This document shows positions 22,050 to 32,500 of a DNA stretch of 64,000 bases, one piece after another. A program made the position numbers and the translations under genes. Origin of the DNA: Larus michahellis. Its lineage: Eukaryota > Chordata > Aves > Charadriiformes > Laridae. The stretch is taken from contig NC_133899.1 in NCBI RefSeq assembly GCF_964199755.1, forward strand, positions 2,604,001 to 2,668,000, read 5' to 3'. Under the pieces are notes generated by a model that was not told the origin of the DNA, ran no database searches, and saw only the letters and a program-made list of their open reading frames with translations. Position 1 is the first letter of the stretch. The number at the start of each line of letters is the position of its first letter.

Positions 22050-25000
22050 ATGATCCGTGAAATGTCAGTCCGGACTGCAACGTTATTTTTTTAATTATTT
22101 TTTCTTTTTCTGCAGTGTGTGTATGCCGTTCCGTTTCACAGCCAGGCAGTTTCAGTTCTGCTAAGCGATGTTTGACCTCCAGTAGAGAAGCTACGGGTTT
22201 TTTTAGTTTGCTTTTTTAAGTAGTAAATAATATTAATCCTTAACAAATCGACTTGTTTTAAAGCAGGGATCAATAAGGAATTATTTTGACAGTTAAAGGA
22301 AAAATAAGGGCAGGTGACCTCTTCTCCTGCTTCTTTTCTGAATTGTTCAGTGTCTCTTCAAATGCTCTTTCAGTGACTGGCATGAATTGATAATCCCAAA
22401 GAAAAACATGTTAGCAAGCAGGAAGTGTGATGAAGTGAAAAGTATTAATTGGGTCCTTTTGTGTAATTGTTTCAGAGGTTTGGAAAGAGAACTAGAGAAT
22501 CTAGTCACATATAGAGAGACATTTTTATCTTCATCCTTTTTCCTTGGTGCTTAGGATGACAAGAGGAGAAGGGAAAAAATAGCTTATAGAATCTCCCCTC
22601 TTTCCATTCTATTGACTGTCTGATCCACGTTTGATATGGATGCCACAAAATGTCCACTTTCTCTACACCACAAGCCAGAATACTTTTTCTAAAACCTTAT
22701 AACAAATGTAGAAGCTTTTAGCTTTGGCAGCATTTACTTTTCTGTATTAATAATGTACCAGGAGGAGAGAGCAGAAGAGAATTCACCAATATCTCAAGAT
22801 TGGCAAGAGCAGGAAATTAGGCGAAAATGTCCAATTGATCCCGCGAAACTGATCACATCAAAGGAAAGCAAAATTAGATAAGCCCCAGCTGACCCTCCCA
22901 ATGGGAGCTGGGGGCGGAGGAGGGGAACTCAAACAATTTCTGAAAGCTGATCCAGTGCTAGGAGACTATGGACAAAACGCAGCATTCAGTAACTCACGGA
23001 GCACCAGTGCACTCTCTTCAAAGTTTTGTCTGAAGATGTACTTTTCTTATGAAAAGAGTTATCTAGCTTTAGGACAACTGGAGACCAGATTGTATTTATA
23101 GCACCTTATGGTAACGAAGTTAAGTGGTGGTTGAAATTTATTTGTGGACCAGATGAAATGGTTGTGTAAAGTGCCAGCTCTGGAGCCTTATCCTAGACTT
23201 ACGGTCCAACTGCCACAAGTATCTTCTACCTCTGAAGCATACTACTGCCATAATTTTCTCTCGAGCACCTTTCTCACTGGCTTTTTATGCTGTACTATAT
23301 TTAACAGTGTGCCTGTGCATGAAATTCATGTACCGAATGTATGGTCAGATTTTCTGATGAGGAGCAGGTCTGTCTGTAAACCCATGACACGATCTTGATT
23401 GATTGTATTTGAGGAGTCGTCTCGGAGAAGAGATGTTACTTGGTCTGCTTCTGCCAGTAAGCAAAGTCCTGGTTGCTGGTGTAGTTCAGCACAAGTAATG
23501 CCAGGACACTGGCTTGTCAACGCTAAATTCAGAACTTTAGAATTGATACTTTTTTTTTCCAAGTCCAAGCGTTCAGTTGAAAAGCACTTTAACACTTTTT
23601 AGTGTGACTCTGATGATTTTAAGGCTTTTGAATTTTTTGGTTTAACCAATTAAGTGCCCAGGTCATGCCTTCTCTTCCTTAATAGCTCTACCTCAGGCTG
23701 TTGTTACGTTGCAACAGTTGTGCCTTTCTCCTTTGCCAATTTGAAATGTGGCCACGTAACTTTAGACTGTCTCTACGTGATAAGTGTAAGAAAATCTCTC
23801 TCCTATCCCAGTGTAGTATACTTATTTTTACTATATAGTATATTTAACATGGCAGTATATGTCTTCAGTTTCATTACCTCTCACAAGCCTTTACTGCTTG
23901 GTTGAACCTTACCATCTTGGCTGAACTCTGTAGAACTCTATCATCTATACCAACTTGGTTGAATTTTACCATCTCAGTTGAACTATACAGTCTTTGGTAC
24001 CATCACACAGATTTTTATTTTTTTTTTATTATGTTCCTGGTCCGCAGAATCTATGCGGATATAAAATTAATCAGTTTTAGCACTGATCATTTCAAATATC
24101 TGGAAACAGGGACAACACAGAGAGGATTAGCTCTACTGTGCTACAAAAATAAGTTTTACAGGGATTTTCTGTTACAGTTATTTTGCTGGGTTTTGTGTCT
24201 TGCATTTACATGTTAGTGTTCTAGCATCTCTGGTTAAGATAGGCAGTATCTCAGTTGCAGGGCGGATTGTTGTTGAAATTAGCAATTTAGAAATGAACAG
24301 AAAGGTTTTGGGGGGAGCTTTTTTAACTATTATGTTACAACGACTGTATTGGCATTGTAAAAGCTCACTTCAAGGAAAATAGTACTGTGTGCCTGCATGG
24401 GTATGTAAAACAGGAGATGGGATATAATTCTTTTCCCATATTTTGCCGGTTGCGTGTGGGGGAAATGATTTGATTGTTAGACTAGAGCTAATATTTGTAA
24501 TGATGTTGCACAACTAAGTTAAACTCTGTTTGAAAGGTGTCTGCATAGGAGTCTTAAGGCTCTTCTTTCAAATGGTACAATACAAAAGGGTGAAAGCACA
24601 CATTTGTACTTGTTCTTGCATCGTAGTCACTTCTGTTACTTAATACTGTACTGAGAAGCATTCCTGTGGCAGTATGTACGAGGAATTAAAGACTGTAATA
24701 GAAGTTATTTTAAGGACAGCTTACTGAAAAGGGAGTAGAAGGGTTTTGAACATAGATCTGCATCTATGTTCTGTTAAATATTGCTCTTATCAGAAGGCTT
24801 GTTCTTGGTGACTTTATAGCTGGAATGACTTCATTTGGTGTTTGAATGTTTGCTGCATATTCCCACATTCCAGAACTTTCACACCAGTGCACTCCAGGTG
24901 TATGCCACCACGTATACCTGACCAGCCTTTTCTTGTCTTCTGTCATGGATGGCTTGCGTTGGTATTTTTACCGCAAAAGTCTGACAGGAGTGTATCTTTT

Positions 25001-25440
25001 GGCTTTGAAAGCTGTAGAAATGGAGATTGCTTTGATCTCACGAAAATCTGCTGAGTTTTAGTGTACTGGAATTCTACATGGCTTACTTTTGAGGAAGGGT
25101 CCCTTATTCTGCTCAACTTCATAGTCAATGGTATTTGCTTTAAAATTTGAATGCCTTGAGTTTGAATGCCTTAACTTGTATTTCTTGGCACATCTTTGTG
25201 TTTTTTTTTCTTTGTGCATCTTGTTTTCGTGGCAGTTATTACATTGTGTATTTTAATGTATGCTATCTGCCTAATCATAATTTACTGAAATAATTGTCTT
25301 TGCAGACAACATATGTAACAGGGAATGCATTCTGTTCTCCTAGGATACAGGCCTTTTTTCTCAGTTTTTACCTGATATAAAGAAACTTCTAGCTGCTGGA
25401 TTTTAAACTGTTACATTAGCGTGCGACTATGCAATAAAGA
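22050..25440 (+). other. CA5A: probable CA5A 3' UTR
   Basis: The stretch after the stop is AT-rich and without recognised coding sequence. The first canonical AATAAA I found downstream is at 25433-25438, followed by a GT/T-rich stretch, so a 3' UTR of about 3.4 kb is possible. A variant ATTAAA at 24685-24690 could be used earlier. The length is inferred only from the signals; no intron is assumed. Confidence 0.45.
25433..25438 (+). terminator. CA5A: candidate CA5A polyadenylation signal
   Basis: AATAAA, followed 10-40 bases later by a TGTGTCTG...TTGTGT stretch that would serve as the downstream GU-rich element. It is the first canonical signal after the CA5A stop and lies 3.4 kb upstream of the SLC7A5 start. 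Confidence 0.5.
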
Positions 25441-28320
25441 AACACAGAGAAACCTGTGTCTGTATCTCATTGTGTAATTAAGCTCTCCAAGTTAAAAAGT
25501 ACTTTTTTTTTCTTTGTCAAGAAAATAATACAGTTCCTCCTTGAGAATGAACCAGGTCATTATAAATGGAGTCTAATCAGATGTCAGACATTCTGTGATA
25601 CTTAAAAGCCATGAAAGACTCTGCTGAACTGTATTATAATTGAAATGAAAGAACAATGACCTCTCTGTTGCTGCTGTAGTGATGGAAGGATATCTAATTT
25701 TTTGTTACATTCAGCTAGATGCAGCATGCCGTCTAAACTGGGATTCCAAATTTTGAAGATATTTGCTAAATTTGATGCTGATCGTTAAACTCGACCTGTT
25801 TGACTACGCTCATTTTTCCCTTGTGTAATTGGTCTTGATAAATCTGAATGTTGATCTGATGTGTGGTGTAACTCTCAAGAGTTTCACGTGTAGTGGCAGT
25901 GGCTACAAGAATCTTATCAAGTAACCTGAAGAGAACTTTGAGTAATATAGATTCCTTTTCTTTATTATGGCTGATGAGGTGAACTAAGCGTTAATTTCTC
26001 AGTCTCACTGCTTAGCCGTGCTTAGAGTCTAGATATCATATAGATATGTTATGCTTAGCTCACTTCATTCAAACAAGCTTCCACTTCTTTTGATGGGCAA
26101 AGTAGGAGATTACTTTCCTGGTTAAGGAATTCACCCCCTAAAATAACTGTAGGTGATACTTTTATACAAGGCCCCCCAAACCGTGCTATTTGGTACCCTT
26201 TGTGGTAGGGAAGCCATTTCAGTATGAAGAAAGAGTGGCACAGGTTAAGAGTGAGGCCAGCTCCACTATTACAAATATTTAAGGGTTCTAGAAGCTACCA
26301 CCACTGCCATTTACCCAACAAAAAAGCTTATCAGGTCCTGTATTAGTATAGCTGAGGTGTTTGCTAAAGAAATGGCTTATTTGGTTCCAGCAGGCTGTCT
26401 TATTTTGATCAAGGCAGCTCTCCCGATAAATGGTTAAGAACATACACATTACTTCTAACAAATGGCCAATTTACTTCTGATATTGGTAATTATTTGTTTT
26501 TCTGACAAATAATTCTTTCCGTCTTTCTTTTTGATGTGACAAACTTGAAGTGCCTGAGTATTAGCACATGGAGAACTGATTGTATAATCAAATAGTCTTC
26601 AAAGATTCAGCGGAATAACTTGGGGGCCTGAAGAGAGTTAATGTTCGTGCTCAGAACTGATAATAATACTTAGCATTTGTGAAGTGCTTTGAAGATATAA
26701 AGCACTATATGAGCAGGTATTTTCTCAGCCATACAAATGGAGAAACAGTTGCAGAATTAACTCCGACTGATTAATTTGCAAGGCAGGCAAGTATGTGATT
26801 GACTTTAAATATGGTAGTTCAGTGGCTGCTACTCCACTGCTGCTTGATCCCAGGATTTCCAAATGGAAATGCTGTCAAAACTGAGGCTGAAGTCTGCAAA
26901 TTCTAAGCTGTCAGTCTACTAAGAAATTCCCTTTCGGAAGAACTGGTTGCAGAGAGAAAAAAGATAACTTGGTCCCGTTCTTCTGAAAGTCAACGGAAAT
27001 GTCTGTGAATTAGGTTGATATCAGGTGTTAAAATGCCAACAATCAAGCAGTTAATTTATTTGCCTTAAGGTAAGAAGTTAGTCTAGAGCACTGGTGAAGA
27101 AAATCCACCGATGAGTGATTCTGTTCACCCAACTATACAACTGAGTTTAAGCATTCATCCGAAAATATTGGAAACATACATCTTATTTCCAGTCCTGTCT
27201 GCTGGATCCTGAGGTAATGAGGCGAACACAGAGACAATCCCGTATGTTGTAGGTAACCGTTTTTTTTTTTCTGATTCTGTGGTCCTGTGAACATTTTGCC
27301 TAGGATAAAGTATGAAACACAGTAATAAATAAATGCTGGTAAATCTTACTTTGAGAAACAGTCGGTTTAGATTACAGCCATATAGCCTCCGCGATGGGGC
27401 TAACGTTAAGCTGGTAGGCTAAAGAAAAGCTTTTGGGATTTCAGGAAAATTGTGTGATAAATACGTTTTGCTGTTTATTTTTAATTAATTTTCATAGTCT
27501 TTGAAATCTCTTCAGGATCCCATTTCTCTTTGAAGATGAGAAAAACATGCTTGGCGCAAAGGTAATTTTTGTCTAAGCTTTCTCCCTAAATACGGATGCT
27601 TCTATAAATCGAGAAGCGATGAAGGCCGTGTTACGGCTCTGGGCTGTTGTGGCTAACAGCCACAAGGTGTCAGGTTCTGATCAGCACTTCAAGGGGCTGC
27701 TCAGGCTTCCTCTAATGGTTGGAAGAAGCATGATGCCAATTACCAGTGCGAGATGCCTGAAAATGTTATTAAAATGTGCCATCTTTCCCCAGAATGCATG
27801 TTTCGCACTTCTCGGAGGTATCTTGCAGAAAACCTGACCCACCCTACTGAAGCGTGTCTGAAATTTGCAAGGAGGAGGATGGTCCAGGGAGGAAGGACAT
27901 GGACCTTGGGTTTCAGAGCTTGGGCACGACTCCTTGTGTGACACCAACTAATCACTTGCTGAGAAACAGCTCCTCAAAGGTACCGCTTCCAGCTCCCAGT
28001 GGGAATGATTGCTGTTGAGAAACAGGGCTTCCAGGCTTTAGCCTCTGAACTCATCTCCTGTCCCACCAGGACAAGAGAGAATCTGAATTTGTTGAAGAAT
28101 TTGTTCCTTAGGCACTTCCATGAAGTATCCAAGTAAGTCTCCTTGGGTGCAAAACTTATGTTTTGTTGAGGTATGTGATAGAATGCTAGAAGTTGTTCCT
28201 CTTGCCTGCATGCTTGCCAGACTGGTGAATTTTTTTTTTTTTATTTATTTTTTGTAAACAAGTCTTTTTGGTGATCTTGGCATCTGAAATGACAGGCACA
28301 TTTCTGCAGTGCCCCTGCAG
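25441..28320. other. intergenic region CA5A-SLC7A5
   Basis: No gene recognised. It includes an ancient MIR/L2-like relic (about 26655-26770) and T-runs near 27260 and 28229. The ORFs at 27619-27955 overlap on both strands and match nothing I know. The right end runs into the SLC7A5 CpG island. Confidence 0.6.
26655..26770 (+). repeat. ancient L2/MIR-like relic
   Basis: The words AATAATACTTAGCATTT, GAAGTGCTTTGA, AAAGCACTATATGAGCAGGTA and then AAATGGAGAAACAG occur in the order and spacing seen in very old amniote L2/MIR-type 3' ends (a terminal 'growing then shrinking' GCTTTG...AAAGC pair followed by the GGGGAAACTGAGG-like box). The match is diverged and based on memory of the family. Confidence 0.35.
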
Positions 28321-28402
28321 AAATGCAGGCGATGCGGCAGCTGGGCCTTGGCCTGCGCTTGTGCGAGCGTGTGGATCGGAAGAGTGCGGTAAGGGCACTG
28401 AT

Positions 28403-28436
28403 GGGGCGGGGGGGGGGGGGCAGTGGGAGACGCGGG
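28403..28436 (+). repeat. G-quadruplex-type G-runs
   Basis: Four G-runs (4, 13, 3 and 3 G) separated by 1-6 bases, starting about 530 bases upstream of the SLC7A5 ATG. The arrangement meets the usual G3+N1-7 quadruplex rule. A second G9 run lies near 28629, followed by an alternating TG stretch. Confidence 0.7.
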
Positions 28437-28741
28437 TTTTGCAGAAATTGAGGTTTACCCACGCAGACGCAGAGATACGTCTCTCCTTTGTAAGAACGCG
28501 CAGCCTGGCCTAAGCGGGAGAATGAATGGCAACAAACCTCCCCTGCTGGCGACCGACAGCCGGGAGCCCCCCGGGAGCCGTTGGGGGCCGCTTCGGTCCC
28601 TTTGCGCCCCCTCTCCCTTGGGGCGCGGGGGGGGGTGTGTGTGTTTGTGTGTCGTGCGAGCCGCCCGCGCCCCGAAAGAGACCGGCCTGTTCCCGGGGGG
28701 CTGCCGGCTCAAACCGGGAGCATTGCAACACCCCCCAACCT

Positions 28742-28771
28742 TCCTCCTCCTCCTCCTCCTCCTCCTCCTCC
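28742..28771 (+). repeat. (TCC)10 microsatellite
   Basis: Ten perfect TCC units in the putative 5' UTR or promoter of SLC7A5. Pure polypyrimidine tracts of this kind are often length-variable and can form triplex DNA. It also creates Ser- or Glu-repeat shadow frames on the two strands. Confidence 0.95.
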
Positions 28772-28861
28772 CGGAAAGGCGGCCGGGCCCGCGCTCCCCG
28801 CCTAAGCGGGAGGCGCTCAGCGCACGCCGCCCACCGCCGCCGTAACAAAAGGGGCGGCTGC

Positions 28862-29314
28862 ATGGTGGTGGCGGCGGAGCGCCCGGCCGCCCCCGCCCCG
28901 CTCCGCTCCGCGACCCGCTCCGCTCCGCGCCACCATGTCGGGCAGTGGCGGCGGCAGCAGCAGCAGCACGGCGGTGAAGAAGAGGAGCCCGGCGGGCTCG
29001 GCCTCCTCGCTGGCGCAGGAGGAGGAGAAGCAGGCGATGGAGAAGATGCTGGAGGCGGCGGGCGGCGGGGCGCAGGAGAACGGCTGTGCCCGCTCGCCCT
29101 CACCCTGCGCCTCCGCCGAGGGCGAGGGGGTGACCCTGCAGCGCTCCATCACGCTGCTCAACGGCGTGGCCATCATCGTGGGCACCATCATCGGCTCCGG
29201 CATCTTCGTCACCCCCACCGGCGTGCTGCGGGAGGCCGGCTCGCCGGGGCTGTCGCTGGTGGTGTGGGCCGTCTGCGGGGCCTTCTCCATCGTGGGTGCC
29301 CTCTGCTACGCTGA
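28862..29314 (+). CDS. possible overlapping uORF of SLC7A5
   Basis: An ATG at 28862 lies 73 bases before the LAT1 start, out of frame, and stays open into the LAT1 coding exon until 29314. The context is mediocre (T at -3, G at +4). The peptide is a compositional Arg/Gly/Ala shadow of LAT1 and is not proposed as a functional protein. If the transcript begins upstream of it, initiation here would reduce LAT1 synthesis; otherwise it is irrelevant. Confidence 0.2.
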   Translation: MVVAAERPAAPAPLRSATRSAPRHHVGQWRRQQQQHGGEEEEPGGLGLLAGAGGGEAGDGEDAGGGGRRGAGERLCPLALTLRLRRGRGGDPAALHHAAQRRGHHRGHHHRLRHLRHPHRRAAGGRLAGAVAGGVGRLRGLLHRGCPLLR

Positions 29315-29538
29315 GCTGGGCACCACCATCACCAAGTCTGGCGGGGACTACGCCTACATGCTGGAGGTCTACGGTTCCCTGCCCGCCTTCCTCAAGCTCT
29401 GGATAGAGCTGCTCATCATCCGGCCCTCCTCGCAGTACATCGTGGCTCTGGTCTTTGCCACCTACCTTCTCAAGCCCATCTTCCCCACCTGCCCGGTGCC
29501 TGATGAGGCTGCCAAGCTGGTGGCCTGTCTCTGTGTCC
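28935..29538 (+). CDS. SLC7A5: SLC7A5 exon 1 (coding part)
   Basis: Encodes residues 1-201 plus one base: a Ser/Gly-rich cytosolic tail of about 65 residues, then TM1 with [10 protein letters not shown]2 and TM3, ending in [13 protein letters not shown] and TM4. Cys186 is the residue that in human forms the disulfide with the CD98 heavy chain. Donor GTAAGT. Human SLC7A5 likewise has an unusually long first coding exon. Confidence 0.97.
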
Positions 29539-32500
29539 GTAAGTACCCGCACACCCTCTTCCAGCTGCCCACGTGGCTCCCCGCTCGCCATTGCCTTCCC
29601 CTAAAAGTCAGCCCAAACAGCCAGCTGCCCATTGCTTTGTAAGAGGTGCACCATCCTGTGCTAACCTGGCTGCACATTGGGGTTTTCAGGGGCTGTTTTG
29701 AATAGCGTGAGTAGCAAATGTGGCCCCATCCCAAATAAATTGAGCACAAAATTTCCAAACTGCCGGTTACGGGCTGGCGAGTCTCTCTTGTTTTCTGGCC
29801 ATGCGGGGAGCAGCGTGCGATAAACGCAGCATGCATTTTGCCTGTGCGCTGGAATGGGATTTCTCGTGCCCTGCGGCAGGAGCGTGTTCAGGCAGGGTAA
29901 AATCCCCCCGGAGCCCAGTGCTGGGGGGCCGCGGTGGCTGGGATGGGGGTTTGTGTGCAGACACAGGGGAGGATAACGGGGTAACGTGCGGCTGGGAAAT
30001 TACCTGTCATGAGCAACTGGTGCTGAACGTGGCCTGTGCCGCAGTCAGCGCCTGGCTGTTTTCAGCACCAGTTCTGAGATGAGACGTTTCTCGTGTGTAT
30101 GTGCACCGATGATATGCTGGAAACCTGTTTGGGGGTTTTTTTGCTAGCAAACATCGTATCTCGTGAGATGTGCGTCACCTTGCAGAGCGGTTCAGTCATG
30201 CTGTGAAGAATTTAGGGCCACTGATGCCTGCCACGGCACACGCATGCAACTCTCCTGATGCAGTTTTTATCGTCTCTCTGGTATTTTGAAGTCTGCGGTT
30301 CTGCTAGTGAAGCCCCATTTTCCATTCCTCTGGTGATAGTAAAGTGACCCCATCCAAATTCCTCATTCTTTAAATATAGGACCATTTTCTGCCTTTCTCC
30401 CCTAATTTCATAGTCAGTCTGTGTTCCACTCCGATAGTAGTCCTGTCATTATGAAGGTGTATATTGTGAGAGGATCCAATTTTTTTGTCAGGACTTTGTA
30501 AAGCATTTGTTTGCTATACAAAGTTGCAGTCAGATGATCTGGTTTTATTTTTTTCCGTTTTGAGGTTGTGAAGAGAAGTCTGCTTGTTCGTGCTCTCCAA
30601 AGGGAGATAGTGTTAGATTCCTTCACCCTCTGAGGATCGCAGGCATTCAAAAGTTGCGGCACACGGTCGTTATGGGAAGATAGATTGGCTGTAAGTGTCT
30701 TCATACACAAACTGACCGAGTACATCACATGGCTAGCTAGCAGATATAAGATAAACGACAGGGCAGCAAAGTGTACTTTCTTTGGGCAAGATCTAAACTT
30801 ACTCCCCAGATAAATTTTTAGGAACGTCAGGGCAAGTATACTGGTGTGTGGACTTCCCATCCAAGTTTTTAACAAAGTGGAGTGCATATATTAAGGAAAT
30901 ACAGTTGCCCAACTAAGAATGCTGTAGCGGGGTTACAGATAGTTCTGCTGATGGGTTTCTTGCGTCAAGTGGAGCCTTGTGAAAAATCTAGTTTTAGTGC
31001 TTTCCTGCCAGTCTGCAATATGGTTTCTCTTCTTTCAGAGAAAAGGGGCATGTATGCATGTGGTGTTCGTGTTATTTGCTGAGGAGCTAACAGAGAGTTG
31101 ATTAGATGGACTTTCTTACTAGTTTATGTGAAAATTTTGCTGTGCAAGAACATACTGTAGTTGCCAAAACCTTCGAGAATGTGTTTCTGATAATAAGTAA
31201 CTTTTCACCTGCAGGAACTTTCCCAAAATACGTGAGACGAGGTGTCTCTCTTCCCATTTTACTGATCAGAAAACAAATAGAGGGGTAAAGTAGACTTGCC
31301 CATGGCGAGATCTGTTCCGTTGCAGAGTGGATTGCAGCATGAAATTTCTTGATGCCAGGTCTCATTCCCACCTAGGCTTCTCCAATAAGTAATGTAAGCG
31401 TCTCCAACTTTCTTTTGCTAGCAATTAGCAGTTTTCCTGAAGCAGAATTTGTTCTTGAACCTTTATCTGGAAATGCCAAGGAAAAAGTTGCTGGTTCTAC
31501 AAATCTGCGTCATTTCCATGTGTTTCTTCTTTAAACTTTACTCCCGCTGGCTACTATTTTGTTTATGCTTTGAGTTAAATTTTTGTTTGTCTCCTTTGGT
31601 ACAAAAGGTTAGTTCATCATGCATTGCCTTCAGCAAGTTAGTTTTCTGTAACTTTGATTTTTGGAGTTAGCTTTTCTACTGTTTGGTGCCAAAACCACAT
31701 CACGAACGAGGAACAATAAATGAAGTAAATCTGGTCCAAGGACTTAGCGAGTCACAGAAAGCTTCTATGGACCAACAGGCGGCTTTGTTACAGGGTTCTT
31801 CCAGACATACTCCTACCCAGTGAGATACTAATTTTTTCCAAGAGCCCTAGGGTAGGAAAAATGGCCTGTTTAATTGTGCATACGCTCGAGAGCATACCTT
31901 AACGAGTTATCTCAAAGAGGGGAAGAACAGTTCAGGAAGGAATAGGGAACTCTGGGGCCCCGAGCTGGAATACAGTTGACTTATTATGTAGTCAAAATCC
32001 AGCCGTCTAGAACAGTACCGGCTGTATTCTTTGCAAAGTTTGTATCTCAACATAAAATTCAATTGACTGCATGGTTTCTAGTAAGAGGAGAAAGAAGAAA
32101 AGTTATTTGTTTCCACTTTGAGTGTTACTGTTGTTGAACAGTTGAATGAATAATGTGTTGTTCCATGTTTGCTGCCATGAAGTATAGAAATTGAATTCTT
32201 AGGCATTAAGATAAACTAAATAAATCACAGCCTTGAAAGAAAAAATAGTTGGAAGAGGGGGATTTTGTTCCCCTGAAGGTGCTGAAGAAAACAAGGTGGG
32301 TGGTAAGTAGAATTTAACCACAAATAGGTATTTTCTGCTATCAAGATTGTAATCTACAGGTAGTTGGTATGCAAGACTACCTCTTCCATCAGACAACATG
32401 AATGCTTAGCATGGTTGCCAAGTGTAAAAATGTGGGAATTCAATACGGGGAAGTCTTCCTGTAGCAAGATGGGTGAAGCTTTTCATCATTAGTGTGGTTT

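Larger units (their letters stand above)
28320..29560 (+). promoter_or_regulatory. SLC7A5: CpG island, promoter of SLC7A5
   Basis: Dense CpG sequence covers the presumed promoter, the 5' UTR and the whole first coding exon. It has G-runs with quadruplex potential (28403-28436 and about 28616-28638), a (TCC)10 repeat, a GGGGCGG GC-box just upstream of the start (about 28849-28856) and no obvious TATA box. The transcription start is not fixed by the sequence. Confidence 0.75.

Noticed and set aside
28510-29591. Long minus-strand frames (197 and 163 codons) opposite LAT1 exon 1
   Set aside because: They are shadows of the GC-rich LAT1 exon and the (TCC)10 tract, with compositional repeats only.
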